A stretch of DNA of 64,000 nucleotides from Ruegeria sp. HKCCD7303 (GTDB taxonomy: Bacteria; Pseudomonadota; Alphaproteobacteria; Rhodobacterales; Rhodobacteraceae): assembly GCF_013111185.1 (NCBI RefSeq), contig NZ_WVRE01000008.1:62001-126000 (forward strand), in the 5' to 3' direction. A program made the position numbers and the translations under genes. How positions within the stretch are numbered: the stretch's first letter is position 1; every line of letters begins with the position of its first letter. This document shows positions 18,123 through 26,722 of this stretch, piece after piece. The notes beneath the pieces are model-generated. The model did not search any database. It worked only from the letters and a program-made list of their open reading frames with translations, and had not been told where the DNA came from.

Positions 18123-18247
18123 CGGGCATACAATCTTGATTATCCAGTTTTGAACAGCCATCGGTAAATACAGTTACCAAAAAAGATGGTGTGGCGGAAT
18201 GCTGTCGATGTCTTTGGTCATCGCGTCGACCGAGGTTATCGAAACTT

Positions 18248-18796
18248 CTACGGAAGCGTCACTTGCGGCACGGCGCGCGTAGCTTCACGGGTTTGTTCCG
18301 TCCCATCAGCTTTAATGCGGACAGTCAGCGTTTCCGATCCGCTGAAACGGTCGAAATAAGCAAAATCGAACCTGTCCAGCGCGCTCATGTCCTGACATTG
18401 AACGACATAGTCCGCCTGAAATTCCGCATGACTTTCGTCGGTCGGCGATCCGCTGGACGCGCGGCCCGTATCGTTCTGATCCACAATCTGGTGCATTAGG
18501 ATCACATTGGCAGAAGTCGTGAAGCATCCTGCTTCGAGCGGGACAACAAACAGGTCAAGCGGCTTGGACAGCTCGGACATCGCGATTGCAACTTTCGTGC
18601 GCTCATCGTCGTTGGAGATCGGAGCTTCGAACCCCACGACATCCACGGTTGGCACATTGAGTTTCAGGGAAAACCCGGTCTGGGACAAGACAACATCCAG
18701 TCGACCAGCATCACGGTGATCAGGCGTTGTAACTTGCGTCGCTTGCGCCGCAAGAGCTGCGGGGAGCAGGGACATGGCCAAAACAGCACACTTCAT
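18248..18796 (-). CDS. DUF2796 (ZrgA-like) secreted protein
   Basis: The protein has 182 residues from an ATG at 18796, where a signal peptide (MKCAVLAMSLLPAALAA) begins. The open frame reaches 18907 but adds a second hydrophobic stretch and lacks a better start. The pattern DVVGFEAPISNDDE, then FVVPLEAGC, then the ADYVVQC...FAYFDRFSGSETL tail, resembles DUF2796 proteins, which are associated with zinc uptake. The His-rich linker common in that family is absent. It is divergent from the imelysin operon and shares the region holding the TGA-N9-TCA palindrome, which could make it metal-responsive. Confidence 0.65.
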   Translation of the reverse strand: MKCAVLAMSLLPAALAAQATQVTTPDHRDAGRLDVVLSQTGFSLKLNVPTVDVVGFEAPISNDDERTKVAIAMSELSKPLDLFVVPLEAGCFTTSANVILMHQIVDQNDTGRASSGSPTDESHAEFQADYVVQCQDMSALDRFDFAYFDRFSGSETLTVRIKADGTEQTREATRAVPQVTLP

Positions 18797-18923
18797 CAAC
18801 CAAACCACCACAAACAGAATCACCGAGTTAATTCTAACGGGAAGCACCCGCCGCGCAATCGCAACCGCCCGCTCCGGCCCTACCAGATATGGGGAGGGTA
18901 GCGTCACTTAAACATAGATTCTA

Positions 18924-18946
18924 AACCTGACAATAAAACTCAGGTT
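18924..18946. promoter_or_regulatory. Iron-box-like palindrome (TGA-N9-TCA)
   Basis: The arms AACCTGA and TCAGGTT flank nine bases, giving a perfect TGA-N9-TCA core at 18928-18942. This spacing is the consensus of the iron-responsive (IRO/Iron-Rhodo) box recognised in alphaproteobacteria by RirA- or IscR-type Rrf2 regulators. It lies 86 bases before the first imelysin gene and 128 bases before the divergent DUF2796 gene. A TTCTAAA half, similar to half an Irr box, abuts its left edge. Confidence 0.65.
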
Positions 18947-19031
18947 GACATTGTTGACTATTTCACTCAGTTACTCCAAGGCAATATCAGCGGGGCATTC
19001 CCGCACGAGTAGATAAGAAAGCACCACTTCC

Positions 19032-20303
19032 ATGACAAAATTGTTTGCTGCAGCCAGCTCTCTGACACTTTGTGCAGCGACCGCTGCATTTGCCGCTGAC
19101 GCGCCCGTGAAAACGGATGTGCTTGAAAACTACGCCAATATTGCCGAAGCGAAATTTGAAGACAGCCTCATTGCCGCGCAGAGTTTGCAATTATCGGTCG
19201 ATGCCCTGATTGCCGATCCGTCGGATGACACGCTGAACACAGCCCGTGCGGCATGGATCGCGGCGCGCGTACCCTATCAGCAAACCGAGGTTTATCGCTT
19301 TGGCAACGCCATCGTTGATGACTGGGAAGGCAAAGTGAATGCGTGGCCTCTGGACGAAGGTCTGATCGATTATGTGGATGCGGCCTATGGCGGCGCCACC
19401 GACGAGAACGAATTCGCCGTTTTGAACGTCATCGCCAACCCTAGCTTCGAGTTGTCGGGCATGCCCATTGACGCGAGCGAAATTACCCCCGAACTGCTGA
19501 GCGAAACGCTGCACGAGGCCGATGGAATCGAAGCCAACGTGGCAACAGGCTATCATGCGATCGAGTTCCTGCTATGGGGGCAGGATATGAATGGCCACGG
19601 CGCAGGTGCAGGCAACCGCCCGGCCACCGACTATGCGAAAGGCGATGACTGCACCGGCCGCAATTGTGACCGTCGCGCCCAATATCTGAGTGCTGCTACC
19701 AATCTGTTGGTCACTGATCTTGCCTGGATGGCAGATCAGTGGAAGGAAGGCGGAGCAGCCCGCGCCGCCCTGATGGAGAACGAAGCCGCAGGCATCAGTG
19801 CGATCCTGACAGGCATGGGGTCACTGTCTTACGGTGAGCAGGCCGGTGAAAGGATGCGTCTGGGGCTTATGCTGAACGATCCAGAAGAAGAGCATGACTG
19901 CTTTTCGGACAACACCCATAACAGCCATTACTACGATGGCCTGGGTGTCCAGAACGTCTATCTGGGCAGCTACACACGCATCGACGGCACCCCGGTTTCG
20001 GGCGCGTCCCTGTCGGATCTGGTTGTCGCAACCGACCCGGCGCTGGATACCGAGATGAAGGCGAAACTGGCCAGAACCATGCAAGCATTGGGCAAGATCA
20101 AGTCGACCGCCGAAGCGGGGTTTGCCTATGATCAGATGCTGGAACGCGGCAACGAAGGTGGCGAAGCCCTGATCATGGGTGGCGTCAACGGTCTGGTCGA
20201 TCAAACCAAAACCATAGAACGCATCGTGACAGCACTTGAACTGGACGGGATCGCGTTTGAAGGGTCCGACAGCCTGGATAACCCCAACGCCGTTTTCCAA
20301 TAA
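19032..20303 (+). CDS. Imelysin-family periplasmic protein (peptidase M75 family)
   Basis: The protein has 423 residues with a signal peptide ending near AAFAAD. The imelysin signature is present as GYHAIEFLLWGQD at about residues 174-186, including the GxHxxE metal-site pattern. Despite the M75 peptidase label, family members such as IrpA are mainly implicated in periplasmic iron handling. It begins an operon with Bfd/Bfr remnants, a di-heme oxidoreductase, a second imelysin and DUF1513, a set I associate with iron acquisition. The upstream TGA-N9-TCA palindrome supports iron control. Confidence 0.92.
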   Translation: MTKLFAAASSLTLCAATAAFAADAPVKTDVLENYANIAEAKFEDSLIAAQSLQLSVDALIADPSDDTLNTARAAWIAARVPYQQTEVYRFGNAIVDDWEGKVNAWPLDEGLIDYVDAAYGGATDENEFAVLNVIANPSFELSGMPIDASEITPELLSETLHEADGIEANVATGYHAIEFLLWGQDMNGHGAGAGNRPATDYAKGDDCTGRNCDRRAQYLSAATNLLVTDLAWMADQWKEGGAARAALMENEAAGISAILTGMGSLSYGEQAGERMRLGLMLNDPEEEHDCFSDNTHNSHYYDGLGVQNVYLGSYTRIDGTPVSGASLSDLVVATDPALDTEMKAKLARTMQALGKIKSTAEAGFAYDQMLERGNEGGEALIMGGVNGLVDQTKTIERIVTALELDGIAFEGSDSLDNPNAVFQ

Positions 20304-20312
20304 CCCCCGAGC

Positions 20313-20339
20313 GGGCCGGGAAGATCTGTTTCCCGGCCC
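20313..20339 (+). terminator. Hairpin between imelysin and bfd remnant
   Basis: The nine-base arms GGGCCGGGA and TCCCGGCCC enclose a nine-base loop directly after the imelysin gene. No T-run follows. It may stabilise the imelysin mRNA or partly terminate it, lowering expression of the genes downstream. Confidence 0.45.
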
Positions 20340-20380
20340 ATATCCCCACCTGATCGCCTGAAAAAACCGAGCCAACGACA

Positions 20381-20674
20381 ATGATTGTCTGCCACTGCAC
20401 CAACATCTCCGATCATGATATCCGCGCGACCATTGACTGGATGCGATCGGCGGACCCGTAGACAGTAATCACCCCCGGTAAAATCTATCATGCCCTTGGA
20501 AAGTCGGCGGATTGAGGCGGGTGCATGCCCCTTTTCCTAGCCACGATGCGGTCAAACGATAGTCTGGAATTACCGATGCAGCTCCGCGCTTTGCGTGCCG
20601 GAGTAACACAGGAGAAAGCAGATGAAAGGCGATCCAAAGGTCATCGAATACCTCAACAAGTCTCTGCGGAATGA
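20381..20674 (+). pseudogene. bfd: Bacterioferritin-associated ferredoxin gene with two in-frame stops
   Basis: Translation from the ATG at 20381 gives a 97-codon reading that is clearly Bfd-like (MIVCHCTNIS...ITPGKIYHALGK...). It is interrupted by TAG at codon 27 (20459-20461) and TGA at codon 45 (20513-20515). The TGA sits where the first Cys of the iron-sulfur CxxC pair is expected (AD-stop-GGC), while Cys4, Cys6 and Cys48 remain. No frameshift is present and the reading continues to a natural TGA at 20672, overlapping bfr by 53 bases. It probably encodes no functional ferredoxin. Sequencing error or stop-codon readthrough are alternatives. Confidence 0.8.
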
Positions 20675-21107
20675 GCTGACCGCCGTAAGCCAGTATTAGC
20701 TGCATTATTGGCTGCAAGAGGATTGGGGTCTTGGACATATGGCCAAGAAAAGCCGCGAGGAAAGCATCGAAGAGATGCAGCACGCGGACAAACCGATCGA
20801 GCGGATCATCTTTTTGGAAGGCCACCCCAACCTGCAGAAACTGGACCCGTTGCGCATTGGACAAACGCCCAAGAAAACACTGGAATGTGACCTTGCTGCC
20901 GAGTTGGACGCGCGTGCTCTTTATGCCGAAGCACGCGATCATTGCCGCAAAGTGGGCGACTATGTCTCAATGTCGCTTTTCGAAGGATTGATAGCGGATG
21001 AAGAAGGTCATATCGACTTCCTCAAAACGCAGCTCGACCTGTACGAGAGGATCGGCGAAGCCAATTATGCACAACTCAACGCGTCAAAAATGGACGAAGG
21101 TGAGTAG
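20622..21107 (+). pseudogene. bfr: Bacterioferritin gene with an in-frame amber codon
   Basis: The ATG at 20622 opens a bacterioferritin frame of about 161 codons, stopped by TAG at codon 26 (20697-20699), where a Trp is usual after SQY. The rest is intact to 21107. Ferroxidase residues Glu18, Glu51 and His54 and the DEEGH pair are all readable, as is Met52 of the haem site. An internal ATG at 20739 could give a 122-residue product lacking helix A, which is unlikely to assemble normally. Substitutions such as ADKPIE suggest relaxed selection. Its 3' end overlaps the start of the di-heme oxidoreductase gene. Confidence 0.8.
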
Positions 21108-22614
21108 CCTTTTTGCCTTGATGGTGGCCGCTTTTGCGGCTGCCCCTGCCCTGTCTGCCGATCTGAAGGATCTGCATCTGAACATCACCCCTCGAACCAC
21201 GGATGAACGCGCCCGCATCGCCGGCGTCACAGCCCCACCGCAGGACTTCAGCGCACCGCAGCCGTTTGAAGAGCTCTCTGCCGGGGCCGCGACTGTACGA
21301 GTGCGCAATAACGCAGATGCGTTTTCACAGCCCTCTGGCAATCTGAGCTTCGATCAAGAGCTGGACTTCAAGGTCGGCAATGGGTTGTTCAAAAAAATCT
21401 GGGTCTCGTCGCCTTCCTCCACGCTGGCCTCTGACGGGTTGGGGCCGCTGTTTAACGCACGATCCTGCCAACGCTGCCATATCAAGGATGGACGCGGGCA
21501 TACCCCGAACGGGCTTGAAGACAAGGCGATTTCCATGTTCCTTCGGATCTCGATCCCCGGAGCGCCAGAAGATGGCTATGCCGAGATCGCAGACTATGTC
21601 GCCACCCTTCCCGAGCCCACCTATGGCGGACAGATGCAGGATTTTGCACTAGCAGGGCATCCGGCGGAGTACCGGCTGGATATCTCGTACGAGGAAATCC
21701 CGATCGCGTTGTCAGGGGGTGAAACCGCGTCACTGCGCCGCCCAACCTACCGGGCAGCCGACCTTGGCTACGGGCCCCTGCACCCCGAGGCGATGCTAAG
21801 CCCACGGGTCGCCCCTCAGATGATCGGGCTTGGCCTGCTTGAGGGGATCCCAGTCGAAGATCTATTGGTCAACGCTGATCCTGAAGATGCGGATGGGGAT
21901 GGCATTTCGGGTCGTCCCAACATCGTCTGGTCCTTGGAATATGGCGCACCGATGATGGGTCGGTTCGGGCATAAAGCGGGAATGCCGACAATCATGGAAC
22001 AATCGGCTGCGGCATTTGCCGGGGATATTGGAATTTCCAGCCCACTTTATCCTGCCCCGCAAGGCGATTGCACCGAATTGCAGGTGAATTGCGTTGAAGC
22101 ACCTCATGGCGACAATGATTTGCGCGGGTTCGAGATTGATCAGTTGGGCATGGACCTGGTGGCCTTCTACAGTCGCAATCTGGGGGTGCCCGGTCGCCGG
22201 GATGTAGACAGCCCCGAAGTGCTGCGCGGCAAGGAAGTATTTCACGCCACCGGTTGCGCTTCCTGCCACACGCCGTCGCATGTCACCCACCGCATGGACG
22301 ACCGGCCCGAACATAGTTTTCAGCTGATCTGGCCCTATACCGATCTGCTGCTGCATGACATGGGCGACGGTCTGGCAGACAATCGCCCCGAGGCCCGCGC
22401 AACGGGCCGCGAATGGCGCACACCGCCCTTGTGGGGTGTCGGCCTGACTGAACGCGTCTCGGGCCACACTCAGTTCCTGCATGACGGGCGGGCGCGCAAT
22501 CTGTTAGAGGCGATCCTATGGCATGGCGGCGAAGCACAAGCTGCACGCGACAGCGTGGTGTCGATGCCCAAACCGGACCGCGATGCCCTGATCCGTTTCC
22601 TGGAGAGCCTTTAA
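21100..22614 (+). CDS. Di-heme oxidoreductase (DUF1111, thiol oxidoreductase-like cytochrome)
   Basis: The protein has 504 residues from a GTG at 21100, giving a signal peptide that ends near ALSAD. The open frame extends upstream only through the bfr coding region. Two c-type haem motifs are visible, CQRCH in the first third and CASCH near residue 385. The body has the family's GLGPLFN and FGHKAGMPT stretches. It is periplasmic and probably an electron-transfer partner in iron handling alongside the imelysins, an inference from conserved clustering. The start lies eight bases before the bfr stop, so translation may originally have been coupled to bfr. Confidence 0.9.
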   Translation: MSSLFALMVAAFAAAPALSADLKDLHLNITPRTTDERARIAGVTAPPQDFSAPQPFEELSAGAATVRVRNNADAFSQPSGNLSFDQELDFKVGNGLFKKIWVSSPSSTLASDGLGPLFNARSCQRCHIKDGRGHTPNGLEDKAISMFLRISIPGAPEDGYAEIADYVATLPEPTYGGQMQDFALAGHPAEYRLDISYEEIPIALSGGETASLRRPTYRAADLGYGPLHPEAMLSPRVAPQMIGLGLLEGIPVEDLLVNADPEDADGDGISGRPNIVWSLEYGAPMMGRFGHKAGMPTIMEQSAAAFAGDIGISSPLYPAPQGDCTELQVNCVEAPHGDNDLRGFEIDQLGMDLVAFYSRNLGVPGRRDVDSPEVLRGKEVFHATGCASCHTPSHVTHRMDDRPEHSFQLIWPYTDLLLHDMGDGLADNRPEARATGREWRTPPLWGVGLTERVSGHTQFLHDGRARNLLEAILWHGGEAQAARDSVVSMPKPDRDALIRFLESL

Positions 22615-22616
22615 AC

Positions 22617-23627
22617 ATGCGTTACCTTCCTCTTCTCGCTGCGTTGATAATGCCCGTCGTGTCACTGGCACAAGATCGCGCACCGATCCTCATGGATGTG
22701 ACCGAAACGCATATCCTGCCTCGGTTCGACAAGCTGCCCGAGACAACAGGTGCTCTGGTCAGTGCCGCGTTGGTGGATTGCACCCCGACCTCACCCGGGC
22801 TGCGTGCCGCATATGATGACGCCTTTGACAGCTGGATTTCCGCCAGCCATCTGCGATTTGGCCCAACCGAGGTAGATGACCGCGCTTTCGCAATGGCTTT
22901 TTGGCCCGACACGAAAGGTTTCACCTCCAAGGCGCTGTCGCAACATATCGCCAGTAAGGATGAAGCGGTCCAAAGCCCCGAAGCTTATGCCGAGACGTCC
23001 GTCGCAGGGCGCGGTTTCTTTGCGCTGGAACAGATGCTTTACGACCCCGCCTTTGCTGATCAGGGCGATGCAGAATACCGCTGTGCTCTGATTCAGGCTA
23101 TCACGGCGGATATCAGTGCCAACGCACAAGCAATGGCCGAAGACTGGCTGAGCTATGCCCCAAACCTAACCCGACCCGGAGAGGACAGTCGCTATCGGAC
23201 GCAGGATGAGGCGATGCAGGAGTTATTCAAAGCCCTGTCTACAGGTCTTGAGTTCACCGCCGAAACCCGGCTGGGTCGTCCATTGGGCACATTCGACCGC
23301 CCCCACCCCAACCGCGCAGAAGCACGCCGGTCCGAGCGGTCCCTGCACCACATAGAGCTCTCGCTGATCGCCCTGCGCGATCTGGCCGCCCGGCTGTCCT
23401 TCGATTACCCCGAAATTGCAACCAATCTGGACGCTGCGTTTGCGCGCGCCATCGAGAAAGCCCAATCCATTGATGATCCCGCGTTGGCGGGTGTCGCTGA
23501 TCCGCAAGCGCGGTTCCGCATCGAGGCCCTGCAACAATCCATTCGCGACATCCGCGCCATTGCCTTCACAGAACTTGGCCCGACACTGGGGATCAGCGCA
23601 GGTTTCAATTCGCTGGACGGAGATTGA
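22617..23627 (+). CDS. Second imelysin-family protein
   Basis: The protein has 336 residues from an ATG at 22617, two bases after the upstream stop. A signal peptide ends near VVSLAQ. It is a diverged imelysin: the all-helical body is recognisable, but the GxHxxE pattern is replaced by GRGFFALEQMLYD, so the His of the motif is missing. Such degenerate paralogues are normally encoded beside a di-heme oxidoreductase and a canonical imelysin. It may be a structural partner rather than a metal binder. Confidence 0.85.
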   Translation: MRYLPLLAALIMPVVSLAQDRAPILMDVTETHILPRFDKLPETTGALVSAALVDCTPTSPGLRAAYDDAFDSWISASHLRFGPTEVDDRAFAMAFWPDTKGFTSKALSQHIASKDEAVQSPEAYAETSVAGRGFFALEQMLYDPAFADQGDAEYRCALIQAITADISANAQAMAEDWLSYAPNLTRPGEDSRYRTQDEAMQELFKALSTGLEFTAETRLGRPLGTFDRPHPNRAEARRSERSLHHIELSLIALRDLAARLSFDYPEIATNLDAAFARAIEKAQSIDDPALAGVADPQARFRIEALQQSIRDIRAIAFTELGPTLGISAGFNSLDGD

Positions 23628-23630
23628 TCA

Positions 23631-24716
23631 GTGCCGTCACGCCGTCACTTCCTGGCCGGTCTGACCGCAGCCACTCTCTCGCCGATCCGCGGCTGGGCTT
23701 CGGTTGGGGCGCCCGACTTTCTGGCTGCAGGGCTGTTTCCCGATGGTTCACATAGGCTGGCGGGTCTGAATGAGCAGGGCGAAACCCTGTTCTCGGTGCC
23801 CTTGCCTGCGCGTGGGCATGCCGCCGCAGCGCATCCGTTCAAAGCACAGGCCGTAGCTTTTGCCCGTCGCCCCGGAACATTTGCCGTGGTGGTCGACTGC
23901 GCCACCGGCGCGCAGATTGCGCAACTCACCGCTCCTGAGGGCCGCCATTTCTATGGCCATGGCACCTTTTCACCCGATGGTACAACTTTCTTCGCGACCG
24001 AGAACAACTATGAGGCCGGAATAGGAGTCATAAGTGTCTGGAACGCGGACAGCTTTGTACGGATAGCAGAGTTTCCCTCGGGTGGCGTCGGACCGCATGA
24101 CATGCGCTTGATGCCCGATAGGCAAACGCTGGTGATTGCCAATGGCGGGATCCAGACACATCCCGAAACCGGGCGCACCAAACTGAACCTGCCGGTGATG
24201 GACCCCAATCTGACCTATCTGAGCCTTTCCGGCACTTTTCTTGAGCAGATTTCCTTGCCCCGATATCTACACAAGAACTCGATCCGGCATCTGGCCGTTC
24301 GACAAGACGGGCTGGTGGGCTTTGCGATGCAGTGGCAGGGCAGCACGTCTGAACACCCGCCGCTGCTGGGCCTGCACCGTCTCGGCGAAGCCCCGCGCCT
24401 GCTGTCGGCCCCCGACAAGGATCAAAGCATGCTCCAAGGCTATGCGGGGAGTGTCGCGTTTTCGGCGGACGGTACGGCCATTGCCATCACTTGCCCGCGC
24501 GGCAATGTACTACATCAGTTTGACGTCACCAACGGGACCTTTGCGAATGCCCATGCATTAGAGGATGTCTGCGGCTTGGGTGCAGGGTCAGACGGGTTGG
24601 TCTTTACCACCGGAACTGGCTTGTTTGGTACTTTGACCGGTTTGTCCCCTATGATCCGCGCCCACGCACACTGTCAGTGGGACAATCACCTGATACCGAT
24701 CCGCCACCCTGAGTAA
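23631..24716 (+). CDS. DUF1513 beta-propeller-like secreted protein
   Basis: The protein has 361 residues from a GTG at 23631, three bases after the imelysin stop. The N-terminus PSRRHFLAGL has the twin-arginine export pattern, so it is probably folded before export. Repeated blade-like strands (GHGTFSPDGTTFFATEN, GVGPHDMRLMPDRQTLVIANGG, AYAGS-type) fit a seven-bladed propeller. DUF1513 genes habitually end imelysin/di-heme oxidoreductase operons, and a role in iron uptake is inferred from that. Confidence 0.88.
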   Translation: MPSRRHFLAGLTAATLSPIRGWASVGAPDFLAAGLFPDGSHRLAGLNEQGETLFSVPLPARGHAAAAHPFKAQAVAFARRPGTFAVVVDCATGAQIAQLTAPEGRHFYGHGTFSPDGTTFFATENNYEAGIGVISVWNADSFVRIAEFPSGGVGPHDMRLMPDRQTLVIANGGIQTHPETGRTKLNLPVMDPNLTYLSLSGTFLEQISLPRYLHKNSIRHLAVRQDGLVGFAMQWQGSTSEHPPLLGLHRLGEAPRLLSAPDKDQSMLQGYAGSVAFSADGTAIAITCPRGNVLHQFDVTNGTFANAHALEDVCGLGAGSDGLVFTTGTGLFGTLTGLSPMIRAHAHCQWDNHLIPIRHPE

Positions 24717-24817
24717 AACTCGGTTTTCTTCGTCACTTAGTTTACACTTGGAAGAATCAAACTGCTGCCGTATTGGCGGGCGCGAAACTGGCACCCTTAC
24801 GTTAAGGATCAACTTGA

Positions 24818-26707
24818 TTGAAACAGACGCCCGATGCACCGCATTCCATCTACGGGATTGAGAAATGGGGCAAAGGCCTCATCGAGGTGACGGATCAGGG
24901 CGAGATCGGTCTGCGCAACCCCATGTCGCCAGAGACAGCAGCGATCAGCCTGCTGGGTATTATCAGCGATTTAGATGACCGTGGCATCAAAGCCCCCATG
25001 GTTCTGCGCGTGACCTCTTATTTGGAACATGAAATCGCGCATCTGAACGATAGCTTCCGCGAGGCCATCGCGCGTGTTGGGTACAAGGGATCCTATCGCG
25101 GCGTTTTCCCGATCAAGGTGAACCAGCAGGCACAGGTCGTCGACCGGATCGTCGAGTTCGGTAAGAAGTACAACTATGGCCTCGAGGCCGGGTCCAAGCC
25201 TGAACTGGTGGTAGCCCTTGCGCATCGACTGGCGTCTGAGGCGCTGATCGTCTGCAACGGTGTCAAAGATGCCGAGTTCATCCAGCTGGCGATCCTGTCT
25301 CGTAAGATTGGTTTCAACACAGTCATCGTTTTGGAAAGCCCGAAAGAGGCCGACACGGTGATCAAGGTCTACAACGAACTGGGCATCGAACCTCTGATCG
25401 GTGTCCGGGTCAAACTGACCAACCAGATCAGCGGCAAATGGGAAGAAAGCTCGGGCGACCGCTCGGCCTTTGGCATGAACACGGATCAACTGGTCGCTAC
25501 GGTGGACAAGCTGCGCGACGCAGGGCTGTTGCATTGCCTAAAGCTGCAACACTCGCATCTGGGCAGCCAAGTTCAGGACGTCAACGATGTGCGCCGTGCT
25601 GTGGGCGAAGCCTGCCGGTACTACACCGAGTTGACCCGTGAAGGCGTGCCGCTGACCCATCTCGACCTCGGCGGCGGCATGGGAGTGGACTATACCGGCG
25701 AGAAGAAGGCCGCCGAAAACTCGATCAACTACACGGTCGAAGAATACTGCGCCAACGTCGTTGAAACCGTGGCCTATGCAATGGATGAGGCCGAAATCGA
25801 CCACCCCACGTTGGTCACCGAAAGCGGGCGCGCAGTGGTGGCGACGTCCTCAATGCTGGTGTTCAACGTGCTGGAAAGCACATTGTATGATGCGCCAAAC
25901 GGCCCCGAGGTTGAGCCCGATGATCACCACATGGTCTCGGACCTTGCTGCAGTGCGTGGATATCTCAGCAAAGATCGCCTGCAGGAATGCTGGAACGACG
26001 CCACCTTCTATCGCAACGAGTTGCGCGCCCTGTTCCGCCGTGGCTATGTCGACTTGCGGCAGATGGCGCGTGCCGAACGTATCTACCTGTCCCTGATGGC
26101 GCGTCTCAAGGCGCTTGCTGCCAGCGACGATCTGGAAACGGATGTGGATGATCAGCTTGAGAAAGTGGCCGATATCTACCACTGCAATTTTTCGCTGTTC
26201 CAATCCCTGCCCGACGTCTGGGCCATCGACCAGCTCCATCCCATCGTGCCGCTGCAGAGTCTTAACCGGACACCCGACCGCCGCGCGGTGCTGTCCGACA
26301 TTACCTGCGACAGCGATGGCAAGATTGATCGGTTCATTTTGTCCGACGGCGTCTCGCCCAGCCTGCCGGTGCATTCTCTGCCCGAAGATCAGGAATACTT
26401 GATGGGTGTCTTCTTCGTCGGCGCCTATCAGGAAACGCTGGGCGACCTGCACAACCTGTTCGGCGACACAAACGTCGTCACCATCGACCTGCGCGCCGAT
26501 GGCGGCTTTGACCTGCTGCACGAACAAGAAGGCGACACGATTTCCGAAGTCTTGTCTTATGTCGAGTTTGATCCGCAGGATTGCGTCGCCGCCTTCCGCA
26601 AAATGGTGGACGAGGCGATCTCGACCGGTACTTTGAAAGCCAAGGACCGCAAAACCCTGATGAGCGCCTATCGCGACTCGATCAACGGCTACACCTATTA
26701 CGAATAA
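24818..26707 (+). CDS. speA: Biosynthetic arginine decarboxylase
   Basis: The protein has 629 residues, the normal length for SpeA. Translation appears to start at TTG (24818). This is an alanine racemase-fold, PLP-dependent enzyme that converts arginine to agmatine. The PLP Lys is in GVFPIKVNQQ near residue 94. HSHLGSQ, DLGGGMGVDYTG and the substrate loop DITCDSDGKID are all conserved. It is the first gene of a four-gene polyamine operon whose last gene encodes agmatinase, which takes agmatine to putrescine. Confidence 0.95.
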   Translation: MKQTPDAPHSIYGIEKWGKGLIEVTDQGEIGLRNPMSPETAAISLLGIISDLDDRGIKAPMVLRVTSYLEHEIAHLNDSFREAIARVGYKGSYRGVFPIKVNQQAQVVDRIVEFGKKYNYGLEAGSKPELVVALAHRLASEALIVCNGVKDAEFIQLAILSRKIGFNTVIVLESPKEADTVIKVYNELGIEPLIGVRVKLTNQISGKWEESSGDRSAFGMNTDQLVATVDKLRDAGLLHCLKLQHSHLGSQVQDVNDVRRAVGEACRYYTELTREGVPLTHLDLGGGMGVDYTGEKKAAENSINYTVEEYCANVVETVAYAMDEAEIDHPTLVTESGRAVVATSSMLVFNVLESTLYDAPNGPEVEPDDHHMVSDLAAVRGYLSKDRLQECWNDATFYRNELRALFRRGYVDLRQMARAERIYLSLMARLKALAASDDLETDVDDQLEKVADIYHCNFSLFQSLPDVWAIDQLHPIVPLQSLNRTPDRRAVLSDITCDSDGKIDRFILSDGVSPSLPVHSLPEDQEYLMGVFFVGAYQETLGDLHNLFGDTNVVTIDLRADGGFDLLHEQEGDTISEVLSYVEFDPQDCVAAFRKMVDEAISTGTLKAKDRKTLMSAYRDSINGYTYYE

Positions 26708-26722
26708 TAAGGAGACGACCCA

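Noticed and set aside
18911-18925. A full Irr box upstream of the imelysin gene
   Set aside because: Only the TTCTAAA half is present. The left half matches about three of seven consensus positions.
20513-20515. TGA read as selenocysteine in Bfd
   Set aside because: It replaces a cluster Cys, which is tempting, but a TAG interrupts the same frame upstream, no SECIS-like hairpin was evident just downstream, and bfr next to it also has a stop.
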